Shown here piece by piece: positions 45,279 to 55,344 of a stretch of DNA of 64,000 nucleotides. The stretch lies in the NCBI GenBank assembly GCA_023053575.1, contig JAKZAP010000011.1, positions 5,270,001 through 5,334,000 on the forward strand, read 5' to 3'. This stretch comes from Branchinecta lynchi. Lineage: Eukaryota > Arthropoda > Branchiopoda > Anostraca > Branchinectidae. A model generated the notes under the pieces. The model searched no databases, had not been told where the DNA came from, and saw nothing but the letters and a program-made list of their open reading frames with translations. The stretch's first letter is position 1, and each line of letters starts with the position of its first letter. Position numbers and translations under genes: made by a program.

Positions 45279-46315
45279 ATGGTTTCGAAATAACAATAAA
45301 AACAAACTACAAAATCCTCGGCGACGATATATCAGATCACCGCACCAAGAAGTGCCAATGCTTGATCAACAATACCAAAAGTTTCAATGGGATCCCAAAG
45401 GGAAAGATTTGTTTGACTTGCCTTATACAGACAATCCTTAAGGCTGTTTGTACGGACTAATATATAATAGACGTTTCCCCTTGACCCTACAGTGAAACGA
45501 GTGTTTCAACGACCGCTTGAATGAACCAGATGCCTGTTTCCGCGAAGAACAAGGTGTTGGTGACGCGAACTGTCGCTCAAATTTGATCAACAGCTCTCGA
45601 GATGATTTTTGAAACTTGGCGGGAAATTCACACTTGACAGCAAATTCAAATCTAATAAATGGAATGTAGTATTTTTGTTTGTTGAGAGGATGGACACGGC
45701 ATTTTTCTGTTACATAATGGCAAGGGCGTAAGCCTGATGTTCTTTCTACCGAGATTTCTTGCGTGCGAAATATCACCTAAGACAAACACAAATGGCGTTT
45801 CCGCGAGTTTTTACTTGCGGCTGTAGCGTGCCGAACACAAATGTTTGTTATTGACGACCGAAAATAATAACCCCAAGTATACCATATGTAACTTTTGAAC
45901 ACCTGTTAACATGTTTAGCTGTTATTTATTGCCGTTTTGAGAAGTTTGTCCCATTATTGTTAACCGGTCTTTTCTGTCCCTGGTTTCAAATAATAATCAT
46001 ATTTGCCTCTGTTCCCAGACTGCATTTAATCTTCTAAACCTTCATAACTTTACACCAAACTAACCACGCACAGATTCATAACTTGTTGACGCAAAATCAA
46101 AGACAATGAATTGGAACTTCGCGTTCCAAGATTTCCAAGTGGACTGGATCCGACCAAGACAAATTCCATCGTACTCAACTTGGAACAGAAATAAAATTAA
46201 ATGGAATCACCAAGCACCCTAAGTTGTTCACCTACTCGTATTTCGAAATTCTGACGCCTTTACTGGGATAGATTTAGTCATACGGTAATTACAGCGAGTA
46301 CAGATAAATTGCTCT
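45279..46315. other. Mostly unassigned; small family A end fragment
   Basis: AACAATACCAAAAGTTTCAATGGGATCCCAAAG at 45368-45400 resembles the family A terminus. A 112-codon minus-strand ORF (45438-45776) lacks domains and splice support. Confidence 0.4.
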
Positions 46316-46803
46316 GAGCGTGTCCGAAAGCTCCGAAACGAACGAAAATGCTGAATTAATTCAGCATTTTGCTTTCGGACTTAAATTTTCGCTCAATTAA
46401 TGCAGCATTAATTCAGCATAAAATTCATCAAGAAACTCAGCAAGAATGCTGAATTTTCAAGAAGAAACTGGGGAATATGGCGATTCTCTCAGTGTTTTCG
46501 GCGGCAAACATAACAAAATCAAAACGACAACTGACAATTCGGCAAACATTCCAAATTCTAAGACAACTGGCGATCATGGCCAACGAAGAAAGGAAAGATA
46601 AGAAGGTTGGATATCAGTAGCTGATCCATTTTGTCAGCTTTATACAGCTAATTCGTTTTTCTTCTTCTTCTTCCTGACTTAAATTTTGGTATTCTAGAAG
46701 TGTCAGAGAAGAAAAAAACGGTAACAGCTTTCGGACAAAAAAAAATAAAAAATGCAGCATTAATGCAGCATTTACAGCACCGAAAAGCTTTCGGAAACGT
46801 TCT
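46316..46803. mobile_element. TIR element with CCGAAAGCT ends and GCTGAATTAATTCAGC palindromes
   Basis: The left end GAGCGTGTCCGAAAGCTCCG and right end AAAAGCTTTCGGAAACGTTCTC are approximate inverses. Subterminal AATGCTGAATTAATTCAGCA and TGCAGCATTAATGCAGCATT are palindromic and repeated. About 488 bp. No other copy is in the window and no flank duplication is certain, so the class is left open. Confidence 0.6.
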
Positions 46804-46989
46804 CTATAAATCCTAAACACGACAGCTTAATTGTTCGGAGCAGTATTGGCATGATCCCAAATGTTTCTCCAGTTTGCGTGATTCAAGGAGGGATATTTTA
46901 ACAGGGTATGAGGAGGATTGGTTAGTTCAAACGATGGGGACAACAGTTTGTGACGAAATATGAGGACTAGGGAGATTCCCGACGATATA

Positions 46990-47356
46990 AGGCGTATTCT
47001 CGCCGTTTCCCGAGGACTCCTTGTAGAATCGAAAGGAACGGCGAGAACACGGGAATGCTTCCAAAATGGATTTTGTTCGAAAAAGTAATATGCAGTTGAC
47101 GAAATTAGTCGGGATCCACTTTATTTTTCGTTTTGTTTATTCTGATTGTTTTTAATTAATTTTACATTGCACCAACACCAGCAAAAATTGATTCCCCTCC
47201 GAATCTGAAAGGGAGTCCTTATTGATGATGGCGATGATAATCGGAGTATTCCCCGTCCGTGGGGACTCGCGAGAATACGGGGAGTGAGTCCCCGGGACAA
47301 ACAAAAACGCGGGGACTCCTCAAGTGGAGTCCTCGGGGAACGGCGAGAATACGCCT
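46990..47356. mobile_element. AGGCGTATTCTCG-type TIR element (copy 3)
   Basis: A 367-bp element has ends AGGCGTATTCTCGCCGTTTC and GGGAACGGCGAGAATACGCCT and is flanked by ATA on both sides (46987-46989 and 47357-47359). It has the same internal order as the copy at 10611. No ORF is conserved. Confidence 0.9.
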
Positions 47357-47404
47357 ATAGCTACGGAACATCAAGATATTTTTTCACATTCGATTGATAT
47401 TAAT

Positions 47405-47550
47405 TGTATTAAATACTCCTTCAGCCCAAGCCGACTGGGAATAATAAATAAAGAATTATTCAAAGCGGTAAAGTCAGCTACGACAAACTTCAGCGATACT
47501 TCGGCCCTTCTTGGCAAGGGACCTCTTTAGGAACCTTCAGTTACCTTAGG
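47405..47550. repeat. Hairpin-family single-arm fragment
   Basis: It has CTTCAGCCCAAGCCGACTGG, GTCAGCTACGAC and CGATACTTCGGCCCTTCTTGG then CAAGGGACCTCTT, matching one arm of the hairpins at 9.1 and 62.3 kb. The second arm is absent. Confidence 0.65.
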
Positions 47551-47689
47551 CAATAATGAGGTAGAATTCCGATGAGTAGCAACGAGCCTGCAAACCATAG
47601 CTGACAAATATCCTAGCTAACTTTTCCGTTTTGAATCACTTTTATACATTAAAATGTATTGGTTATTCTTTATTATCTCTGAAAGATTT

Positions 47690-47940
47690 GATGGGTAGTA
47701 AAGTTTTCCAAGTGTTGCGGCGTCGATTAGGTAGATCCCTGAAGGTTGCCATGGAGCACCGTGAACGTTTTATTATAGGTTGATGTTATGGTAGGGATAG
47801 GTATTAGTTTGTTTGATATTTATTTAGTTACCACAATTATCAGTTGAGTGTTGAACATTTGGAATGGTACATTGCTATGGCCGCTATAGCCTACAGGGCT
47901 TCTTCGGGAATGCATTCATTCATTCATATTTTACATGGTT
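47690..47940 (+). pseudogene. LINE 3' end with (ATTC)n tail
   Basis: One plus-strand frame reads SKVFQVLRRLGRSLKVAMEH, then RERFIIG before a stop. It matches the LINE C-termini at 0.8 kb (LARFLRVAFQHR) and 54.4 kb (LAWFLRVASLHR). The 3' untranslated region includes GCTATGGCCGCTATAGCC and an (ATTC)n tail at 47911-47924. It is strongly 5'-truncated. Confidence 0.7.
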
Positions 47941-48715
47941 GTTGTGTAGTTGATTTGTTTCATTATGGCCCAATCAGCTATCTTCTGGAATTATATCATG
48001 CAATTCTTGACTTGCGACTCTTTGCTTACACCTAATCACCATAAACATTCCTCCCCAAAATTCGAATAAAATGGTTTCACTTGTACAATTTGAACTCAAT
48101 ATACGGTTTGGTGAAGGACCGATTTCTTGCTACCTTCAAGAGTTAAAATCCCTTTCATCTTTGGTTTCATTATCCAGGAGGTCTTTCATGTTCGGCTCCA
48201 TTCTTCAGGAGAAGAAGCGCCTTCTACAGAACAAACAATACACTCACTTTACCTTTGTGATACGCAACACTAGTGTGAAGGGGGGCGTAAGAATATATTA
48301 GTTTAAGACTCCTTGTTTTATTAATTAATTAATAATTGTATTACCCATCGTAATGTATAAATACACAAAAAATGGAGTAGGAAAAATAAGGAAAAGCTAC
48401 ACAATACACAACACTACGTTATCAACAACACATAATCAACTATTTCAGGAGCTTGTCGCTTGTCGGATCAAGGTCTTCCCTGTACCGCAGCAAACGTTTC
48501 TGCACAGCAATTATGGGCTGGGCTACTCCGTACTTCCTTGATATGCTGGAGTTACTTGCCAAGGCGGGAGTCTCAACAGATATTTTGCAAACTTATAATA
48601 GAGATCCTTCTAACCACCTTTGAAACTTTTGTTCTAATTCTGGTTTTGCTGTTGTTCTTTCTTTTTATTTTTTGGTTCATTATTAGGTTAATTGGTTAGA
48701 AGTTAGTATCTCGTT
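47941..48715. other. No gene recognised
   Basis: Three short plus-strand ORFs occur (48071-48301 and 48353-48699). The last ends in a hydrophobic stretch, but there is no start or splice context that would make a gene. Confidence 0.35.
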
Positions 48716-49768
48716 TTTGGGATCCCAAAACGTTAATGGAGGGATAGCTATGACATCGCAAAAACGTCCGCCTGTCCGTCTATCTGTAAGCACGATAACT
48801 CTCGAGGGGAATGAGATATTTTGATGAAACTTAGTGTGAGGATTCATTGGGTCAAGGGTAAGGTCAAGTTCGTAGATGGGCTCTTTAGCCCCACATTTAG
48901 GGGTGGGGGTTCAAATTAAGGGACAAACAAAATATTTTTAAACAGATAATGTGATAGTCGATTATGTGGTAAGAAGGCATTATGAGCACGATCTTGAAAA
49001 TCATTTTGTCGCCGGACCAGCAGTTCGTCCGGAATCCGGTAAAAACCGGAAAGTTGGTTAAAAGTAAAAGTTTTATTCGAAGTTGACTAAATGTTCGGTT
49101 CAGAGATAAGAAGACATGCTGAACACCATGGTGAAAACCATTTTCTCGCCGAACAAGTAGTTCGTCCGGAATCGGGCGAAAGCCGGAAAGTTGGTTAAAA
49201 GTAAAAGTTGCATTTAATGTTGATTAAATGTTCAATTTAGGGGTAAAAGGACATGCTGAACACGACGGTGGAAACCATTTTCTCGCCGAACAACTAGTTC
49301 GCCCGGAATCCGGCCAAAACTGAAAAATTTGTTAAAAGCAAAAGTTTGATTAGATGACAGATTAAGGGGCAAGACGAGAGGCTGATTCTATATATGACAA
49401 AAGATTTTTACTCAGAAATATAATTAGTCAGGAATCCAGTTGTAACCGGAATTTTTTTAAGTCAAAGTTTTATTTAAAGTTGATTATATGTTCGATAAGG
49501 AGATACGCTGGATTCGTTTCTGAATTTTCTTTTTTCGCTGGACTAGTAGTTCGCTCGGAATTCGGGCGAAACCAGAAACTTGGAAGAAGTAAAGCAGGAA
49601 GTCTTGGTCAGTTTCGTCAAAATAGATATGGCTTATAGAGGTATATCTGAACTCGGTTTTCTCGGATGATTAGCCTGGCGAAGATTGGATCTGGCGAAGA
49701 CCAGACCCAATTGTCTGAATAAAATATTAGATTTGGGATCCCATCGACACCTTTGGTCTTGTTTTTGT
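48716..49768 (+). repeat. Family A repeat, full length, plus orientation
   Basis: This is the best uninterrupted plus copy. The left terminus is TTTTTGGGATCCCAAAACG and the right terminus is GGGATCCCATCGACACCTTTGGTCTTGTT. In order it has GGAGGGATAGC, a CGTCCGCCTGTCCGTC run, CTCTCGAGGGGAATGAGATA, the GTGGGGGTTCAAATTAAGG block, and units of about 125 bp with AAGAAGACATGCTGAACACC and CGGACCAGCAGTTCGTCCGG. No ORF. Confidence 0.85.
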
Positions 49769-49880
49769 ATGGTGTTAAGTCTTTCCGTAAACCACTTTCT
49801 TCTTTTTTTTTTGTTGGTATTTATACTCCGTCTTTCTCTTTGTGAGTGTATGGTGGGTCATAAATAAATTATTATCACTG
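49769..49880 (+). mobile_element. LINE 3' tail between two family A copies
   Basis: TTTGTGAGTGTATGGTGGGTCATAAATAAATTATTATC is the tail pattern also seen at 32.86 and 61.85 kb. It ends directly at the next GGGATCCCAAAACG. Confidence 0.6.
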
Positions 49881-50095
49881 GGATCCCAAAACGTAAGCGG
49901 AGGGATACCTATGACATCGCAAAAGCTGTCCGTCTGCCCGTTCAGCTGAAGGCAAGATAACCCTCGAACGGAATGAGATATTTTGATGAAAATTGGTGTC
50001 AGGATTCTTTGGTTCAAGGGAAAGGTCGAGTTCGTAGATGGGCTCTCTAGCCACAAATTTAGGGGTGGTGGTTCAGATTAAGGTACAAACCAGGA
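49880..50095 (+). repeat. Family A repeat, left-end fragment
   Basis: It starts GGGATCCCAAAACGTAAGCG and follows the usual order (GAGGGATACC, CTGTCCGTCTGCCCGTTC, CTCGAACGGAATGAGAT, TCGAGTTCGTAGATGGG, GGTTCAGATTAAGG), then stops abruptly near 50092. Confidence 0.8.
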
Positions 50096-50640
50096 TTCTG
50101 CTACCGGTTCCTTACGCAGTAAGCACAAAAATGAAGCAAAAAAGAAGATGACAAAGTGAGGTCTCTCGTTAATACTTGGTAAAAGGCCCCAGTTTCGTTC
50201 GCACGAATGTCAAAGGTCTTTGCTGCCAAAATCACAGGTATACCATCAGAGAAAGGTGCAACACTGGGTGCAGGGCAGATTGAATCGTTTCCTGGCGGGA
50301 GGAGAGTTGAGTATACGCTACCTGGAGGGGGGAGTTGAGTATTGATGATTGAGAGAGATTGGATTTTTTTCTTTTTTTCCTTAAATAAGTAAGTACGTAG
50401 TTATGTGGACTTTCGCGCGAATTTAAGCTCTCATAGGTTTTATTCTCCAGCGCGAAAGTGTTGTTTTTTATTTATTTATTTGTGAATGTTGAAAATAAAA
50501 ACTTTAACTTGAACTTGCTTATCACGAAACTGAAAGTAAAAGCTGGACCAATAGGCCATGTCTACCCCCAACTCTAAATACGCACATTCGTTCCCGAAGG
50601 TCAACACTTGTCACTAAAGTAGATAAATAAATAAACTTTC
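50096..50640. other. Spacer downstream of the minus-strand gene
   Basis: There is no clear gene. ATTTATTTATTTG and TTGAAAATAAAAACTTTAACTT at 50460-50515 look like a LINE 3' tail. The minus-strand gene's poly(A) signal would lie here; AATAAAT-type sequence occurs near 50623-50632 on the plus strand, but a minus-strand signal was not pinned down. Confidence 0.4.
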
Positions 50641-50814
50641 TTACGCGGACGGAGAGACGGAGGGGAAGTTCGTGGACAAACTGAGGAAAGACTCGAAGTT
50701 TGAGAGGCCGCTGAGTCCATCGCCGTCGTTTTCAAGCATATTATAAACTTCCATATCCGAGTTTACCAGAACGTGCTGGAGCAACTGCTGGTGAATGACG
50801 TTGTTTTGCTTTTC
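50641..50814 (-). CDS. Unrecognised gene, terminal coding exon
   Basis: Minus strand, 57 codons plus TAA. The acceptor is CTTTTCTCAG/GAAAAG. It reads EKQNNVIHQQLLQHVLVNSD, then MEVYNMLENDGDGLSGLSNF, then a short serine-rich end. It is in phase 0 with the exon at 53749-53910. The sequence is acidic and helical in its first half, with Leu/Val spacing, and has a serine-rich disordered tail. Codon usage is balanced, unlike the repeats around it, and no copy occurs elsewhere in the window. I do not recognise the family. Confidence 0.7.
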   Translation of the reverse strand, partial: EKQNNVIHQQLLQHVLVNSDMEVYNMLENDGDGLSGLSNFESFLSLSTNFPSVSPSA

Positions 50815-50904
50815 CTGAGAAAAGATGGACGCAATTTAATCAGATTTTATCGTCCTTTGCCTCGTTAACAAACACTTCGAACTTGCATATATCATACCTG
50901 TTTC

Positions 50905-51240
50905 CAGATCAAAATAATACTAGGGAGTGGCACAGAGTAAAATAACACTAGAGCGCCAATACCTTCGCTCTCCATGCTTTGCAAACGGGCAATACTCATG
51001 GCGCCGGCCCCTAAGCTTGCGGTATTTAAAGCGAGACAAACTATTCGGTTCAGAACTTTCTAGTAAAGCAAAGGTGCGGTTTGCACACACCAAGGAAACA
51101 ATGGGGGCTGTTTTGCTGTGTTCAGAGCATAAAGTTTCGGGGCCAGCGCTGGTGATTAACTGATAAGAGTACTGGTGCTAGTGTCCGTGCTATTCGAGTG
51201 TGTCAATTTTGTCAAGTCTTGGTACTACTCCCTAGTGGTA
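50905..51240. mobile_element. hAT-like MITE, CAGNGCAAAATAAC family (copy 2, degraded)
   Basis: The left side shows CAGAGTAAAATAACACTAG (50933) preceded by an overlapping CAAAATAATACTAGGGAGTG. The right side ends near CTACTCCCTAGTGGTATTTGG. The inside has AAGCGAGACAAACT and TTTCTAGTAAAGC motifs in reverse relative to copy 1. Confidence 0.7.
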
Positions 51241-51583
51241 TTTGGCTCTTGAGTGGCGTCAAGACCGAATGCTTCACAATCGGGCGACACTTGTAGCGCC
51301 ACCCACTACGCTTGTGGCATTTAAAGCGAGACAAACTTGCGGGCTTAGAAATTTCTAGTAAAGCTAAGATGCAGTCTGCAGACATCGAAGAAACAGGGGA
51401 GGTCATATCTTTTTTTGCTGTGTTGAGGATTTGAAGTTATTTCAGCCAGCGCTGATGATTAACTGATTGAGTTTCAGTAGGGATGTTCACTAACGCTAGT
51501 GGTGCTAGTATCGCTGCTGTTCGAGTGTGTGACACTTTTTCAAGTCTTGGCGCTACTCCCTAGTGTTTTAATTTGCTCTGCGT
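51241..51583. mobile_element. hAT-like MITE, CAGNGCAAAATAAC family (copy 3)
   Basis: It is the reverse orientation of copy 1: GTGGCGTCAAGACCGAATGC at the left, then AAGCGAGACAAACTTGC and CTAGTAAAGCTAAGATGC, and the right end CGCTACTCCCTAGTGTTTTA with ATTTGCTCTG. The internal minus-strand ORF resembles that of copy 1 because the element is shared. Confidence 0.75.
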
Positions 51584-51654
51584 GACTGCGTGTTTCTCAT
51601 TTCAAATATTCTAAGTTTCGTATTACATTAGGTCCGTGTCCACCAATTTTACAG

Positions 51655-51720
51655 CAAAGGATAAAGTAAGTAAGTAAGTATATTTATAACCCACAAAATG
51701 TTTTACAACAAAAGAGTGTT
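51655..51720 (-). mobile_element. LINE 3' tail with (CTTA)n on the minus strand
   Basis: The plus strand reads AAAGTAAGTAAGTAAGTATATTTATAACCC. In reverse this is GGGTTATAAATATACTTACTT, the LINE tail type seen at 32.86 kb. No coding part is recognisable. Confidence 0.55.
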
Positions 51721-51789
51721 GAATAAAGATAAATAAAGACAAAAAAGGAACAAAATAAAACAGGGAAATCAGGATTTTATCGTTATTAT

Positions 51790-52760
51790 TATTCCCTATT
51801 TCGACACTTCTCGGCAAGGGTCCTGTTCAGGCTCAAGCCGCTCAAACTAGAAAATGAACTTGTGGAGGAACATCCAAAGATTCTAGCTTAAAGTTTAACT
51901 GAAAATCCAACTTATTTTTGTGTCGTTTAGTTGAATATACTAAACAATTTCAATTCTGTTAAGAGATTTTATTATTTTCCACTATCTGCTCTAGTTATGA
52001 CGTTCAGAATATCTGCGGCCATCCTCACAACCTAAATTCTACTATGACGCGGGAGATTTTAATCTTAACAGACACGCGGCTTTCCGATGGGCAGCGGTGA
52101 GCTTGGTGAAGACTGCTTAGTGCCTGAACAAAAAGAAAATCGTAAATCTTTCTGGTAAGGCATACAACACAGTATCACACCTAAATTCCACTATTTGAAA
52201 ATCGATCATTCGTGAATAGCGGAACAACGAAGTAACGCAATTTCAGTGCGTCTTCAAGCCAATTTAAGTGAATAAGTGATGTATAAGTATATTGTCCCTT
52301 CCCCATGCAGCCCTCTTCAGTCAAACCTGAAGTATCTGATTTTGTGAATTTCTTCGTGAAAGTTGCTTGGAATTAAAGCTGGTGCTGCAATTTTGGTCTG
52401 GACGCGGCTGCTGTTTTTGCTGCTCGATTGGGTCGTTGAGAGAGTAGAATATTTCCGCATTTTGGTTTTTGTATCTCTTGGCTTTTCTCCAGGTAAGATG
52501 TATACTTGTCGGCATGTCTGGGCTATGGAAATTCCAAAATTCGTGGATATATATTTCTTTCAGCCCAAGCTTACTGCGAATCATATTTGACAGTGCAAAA
52601 CGGATACGTCACCTGCATTGTACAGGAGCTATATTTTGGCGCTTCTTAGCAAGGGTCCTCTTCAGGCTCAAGCCGCTCAGGCTGGAAAATGAAGTTGTGG
52701 AAAAATAACGAAAGATTCTAGCTTAAGTATCTGATTTTCTCCGTGAAGTTTGCTGGGAGA
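51790..52760. repeat. Three hairpin-family fragments
   Basis: CTTCTCGGCAAGGGTCCTGT and CAGGCTCAAGCCGCTCAAAC lie at 51807-51850. ATTCTTCGTGAAAGTTGCTTGG with AATTAAAGCTGGT lies near 52345-52383. A longer piece at 52558-52760 has TTTCAGCCCAAGCTTACTGC, AAAACGGATACGTCACCTGC, TTCTTAGCAAGGGTCCTCTT and the same AAAGCTGGT end. Each is one arm only, so they are broken relatives of the full hairpin at 53101-53390. Confidence 0.65.
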
Positions 52761-53100
52761 TAAAGCTGGTTATGCGGTTTTATCGCACACAAGGGAGAGA
52801 ACGTGTATATTCACTTGTTTATCAAAATACAAATTAGATTTTATGTTGATATCAACAGTAGGCTACAATCGTTTATTCAGTTTTTACTATTAAAATACAA
52901 ACCATGAAAGAAAAGTCACCTTAAAATCTCTACAGGTTAGTTGCATCTTCAGAAAATTAGAATCCTCAAATTAAAAAGGTTCAATTTCTGGCTTTTTCTG
53001 TTTACCCAAAGTTAATTATTTAAAACGAACACTGAGCCGAGAAGGGCCGAAAAACCGCTAAAATATATCTTAGCTGTCTTGTCGATTAAGAGCAGTCAAA

Positions 53101-53390
53101 AATGATTCGTATATTTTACGGTGCAAAACGGATACGTCAGCTGAATTTTATTGGATCTATATTTCGGCCCTTCTTGGCAAGGGTCCTCTTCAGGCTCAAA
53201 ACCGCTCAAGTTGGAAAAACGAACTTGTGGGAAACACAAGCGTGGAACTTGTGGAGTTTCCCACAAGTTCGTCTTTCCAACTTGAGCGGTTTTGAGCCTG
53301 AAGAGGACCCTTGCCAAGAAGGACCGAAATATAGCTCCAATAAAATTCAGCTGACGTATCCGTTTTGCACCATCAAATATGATTCGCAGT
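53101..53390. mobile_element. GGATACGTCAGCT hairpin element, long form
   Basis: The left arm (GGTGCAAAACGGATACGTCA, then TTCGGCCCTTCTTGGCAAGG, then GCTCAAGTTGGAAAAACG and AACTTGTGGGAAAC) and its near-perfect reverse complement meet near 53250. Arms are about 130 bp with few mismatches. The flank ATGATTCGCAGTCAACTTGG recurs at other hairpin sites. A 137-codon plus ORF and a 73-codon minus ORF both run through the palindrome and are artefacts of it. Confidence 0.85.
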
Positions 53391-53748
53391 CAACTTGGGC
53401 CGAAGGAATATTTATAATGATTCGCAGTCAGCTTTGGCAGAATGAATATTTACAGATTACGAATAAAACTATTTTTTCATCTCCTTTAAAACATCATTGC
53501 AAAATAATGATGTAAAATGTAAAACAACATTATTTTTCTCCCGTCAAAAATGGCATCCCGACGATAAATCGTAACCCCGTGTCGTGACGATGATGCCATT
53601 ATGTCCAATTCTGAAGACAAAACACTGTCCTATATCTACATCTGTTGAAGAGACCTCCACGGTGACACTTTAACCCCACGAAAAAGACGTTAAAGCTCCC
53701 TAAGCACATCTGTTAGCACGAAATTATCCGAATTTGTCCCTCTCTTAC

Positions 53749-53910
53749 CTGATTAAGCATTGTTTCTAATTCCATCGTTTCCATCTCACGCTGGGAGCTC
53801 GAATTTCCAAAGTCCACACACAGAGCGAGGAGCCGTTTGACGACAGCGCGAAAGCCGTCAACACTCATTTCCGAAAGCAGTTCGTTCAAGAAGGCGCCGT
53901 CGACCATTTC
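53749..53910 (-). CDS. Unrecognised gene, penultimate coding exon
   Basis: Minus strand, 54 codons, phase 0 at both ends. The acceptor is CTCCTCTTCTTCAG/GAAATG and the donor is AATCAG/GTAAGAG. It reads EMVDGAFLNELLSEMSVDGF, then RAVVKRLLALCVDFGNSSSQ, then an acidic helix ending ETMLNQ, and continues into the exon at 50814. Good splice sites at both ends, phase compatibility and alpha-helical composition make it a convincing exon. The start of the gene lies to the right (higher coordinates), but I found no third exon up to 64 kb, so the next intron may be long. Confidence 0.75.
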
Positions 53911-53961
53911 CTGAAGAAGAGGAGGAATCTTATATTATTGATTCTTGTTCTTGTTCATTTA

Positions 53962-54256
53962 GAGCGTGTTCCACCCTTCTACAAATAGTAATTATTAGTT
54001 AATATTTCCGTTCGAACCTCACCGAAAGTTACTACGCTGACCGTTCCAACTTTCTCGAAATAGTAACTAATAGTAACTATTTGCTCACCACGCTCGGGAG
54101 CGTGGTAACTACGGATCTCTGTACCGTGATTGGCCGGATTCGCCCGTGGTATGATATTCTGCTGGAAAATAGAAAAATCGTTCCAGCCTTGACGGCAAAA
54201 AGCCAGAATTCGTGACGTCATGTGTAGTAACTACGGTAAGTAGGATGGAACACGCT
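53962..54256. mobile_element. GAGCGTGTTCCACC-type TIR element (copy 2)
   Basis: It has the ends GAGCGTGTTCCACCCTTCTA and TAGGATGGAACACGCTT. TTA precedes it, and the last bases are degraded. The inside matches 44977-45278 at most positions (AATAGTAACTAATAGTAAC, CTCGGGAGCGTGGTAACTAC). It lies 51 bp upstream of the minus-strand exon, inside that gene's next intron. Confidence 0.85.
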
Positions 54257-54299
54257 TAACAGACAATTAAGGCACAAATGAGACGTGAAGCAATTACTG

Positions 54300-54540
54300 T
54301 TTATATTGTCTATGGGAGGAAGTGGTTGTTAAATATTATGCGGAGTAGGGATTTTCTTAGTATAAGAAACCTGGCATGGTTCCTCAGAGTGGCCAGCCTT
54401 CACAGGGAAAAGTGTTTGAGCGAGGTTTAGTGTGAAATAGTAGTGTGACCGTTTATTTTTGTATTTACATGTACTTATTTATGTTTGTTTGTTATGGCCC
54501 ATGGGCTTTCAAGGCAAATAAATATCACATCAGGCCCAGA
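54300..54540 (+). pseudogene. LINE 3' end
   Basis: A plus-strand frame includes IRNLAWFLRVASLHREKCLS before a stop at about 54428, the same C-terminal segment as at 0.8 kb (LARFLRVAFQHR) and 47.7 kb. The 3' untranslated region carries ATGGCCCATGGGCTTTCAAG and AAATAAATA. It is 5'-truncated. Confidence 0.7.
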
Positions 54541-54759
54541 GGACCACTCCCACTTAATGAAACAGTCCGAACTTGCTATAAGCGACCAGGAGATACAAAG
54601 TTGGCGTGGGACAATTCGAACGTCTGAGACTCTAAATTACTACAAATTACTGAAGTGAACTTTTCATATGGAATTTTATTTTAAGTTAGGTCTACCAGCA
54701 CAGACTCTGAAACTTTGGTTCCAGCTCCGAACAAACTCATCATCAGTCACCACTCGGTT

Positions 54760-55130
54760 TTAGAAAAAAGGTGTTTGAGAGACGGAAAAACAGGGATGGG
54801 TTAATCATTGGTAATTACAGGTGTCCGATTTGTCTTGTTGGAGAGGACACTGTTGCCCACCTCCCAGGGCGGTGCCAGGAGTCTCCTCTACCGGATCAGT
54901 TTGGGGGAGGGTTGCTCTTCCCTGGTATATTGACACCGACAAAAGACAACGATATTAAAACGGTGGTAGATTATGTGAGTATGAATTTAAATAGAAGGTG
55001 TTTTTTGCACGTGTCCTAGGATCGTAATGTTTTCAATGCATTAATATATTTGTATGCCGTGTTTATGAAAATCTGAGTATGGCCCATTGAGGCTAAATAA
55101 ACACTATTCTATTCTATTCTATCATATCAA
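54760..55130 (+). pseudogene. LINE 3' end with Cys/His cluster and (ATTCT)n tail
   Basis: An 82-codon frame contains YRCPICLVGEDTVAHLPGRC, the C-x2-C-x8-H-x4-C motif of LINE ORF2 C-termini, like CPMCGDENESVVHVMCEC at 0.9 kb. The untranslated region has ATGGCCCATTGAGGCTAAAT and ends in (ATTCT)n at 55106-55125. It is not a free-standing zinc-finger gene. Confidence 0.7.
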
Positions 55131-55344
55131 CACGGAAAAACCTGTTGCTGAGGTAGGTTTTCTCACAAGTCAGAACTCGTTAAGGAAGACTCTTCTTCGT
55201 TATTTTTTACGCCCGCGTAGCTTTTTTTCCTTTTTTCTTTTTTTTTTCTTTTGTCCCTCTCAACCGAGGGAACTTATGGGAGTGGCTACGTCTCCACCTC
55301 CAATAAGTAACGCTGATAATATTTGTAAAGCAAAACCCGATAAG
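55131..55344. other. No gene recognised
   Basis: This is a T/C-rich stretch (55218-55256) and spacer. The overlapping ORFs on both strands have no domain. Confidence 0.35.

Larger units (their letters stand above)
50815..53748 (-). other. Intron of the unrecognised minus-strand gene (2,934 bp)
   Basis: It runs from GTAAGAG to CTTTTCTCAG on the minus strand, phase 0. It contains two hAT-like MITEs, a LINE tail and several hairpin-family pieces, listed separately. Confidence 0.65.

Noticed and set aside
53102..53515. A 137-codon plus-strand gene
   Set aside because: It runs through a near-perfect palindrome; the opposite strand carries the mirrored ORF. It is explained by the hairpin element.
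54771..55019. Small zinc-finger gene (CPIC...H...C)
   Set aside because: The Cys/His cluster and the following tail match the 3' end of the LINE at 0.7-1.5 kb; it is a retrotransposon remnant.
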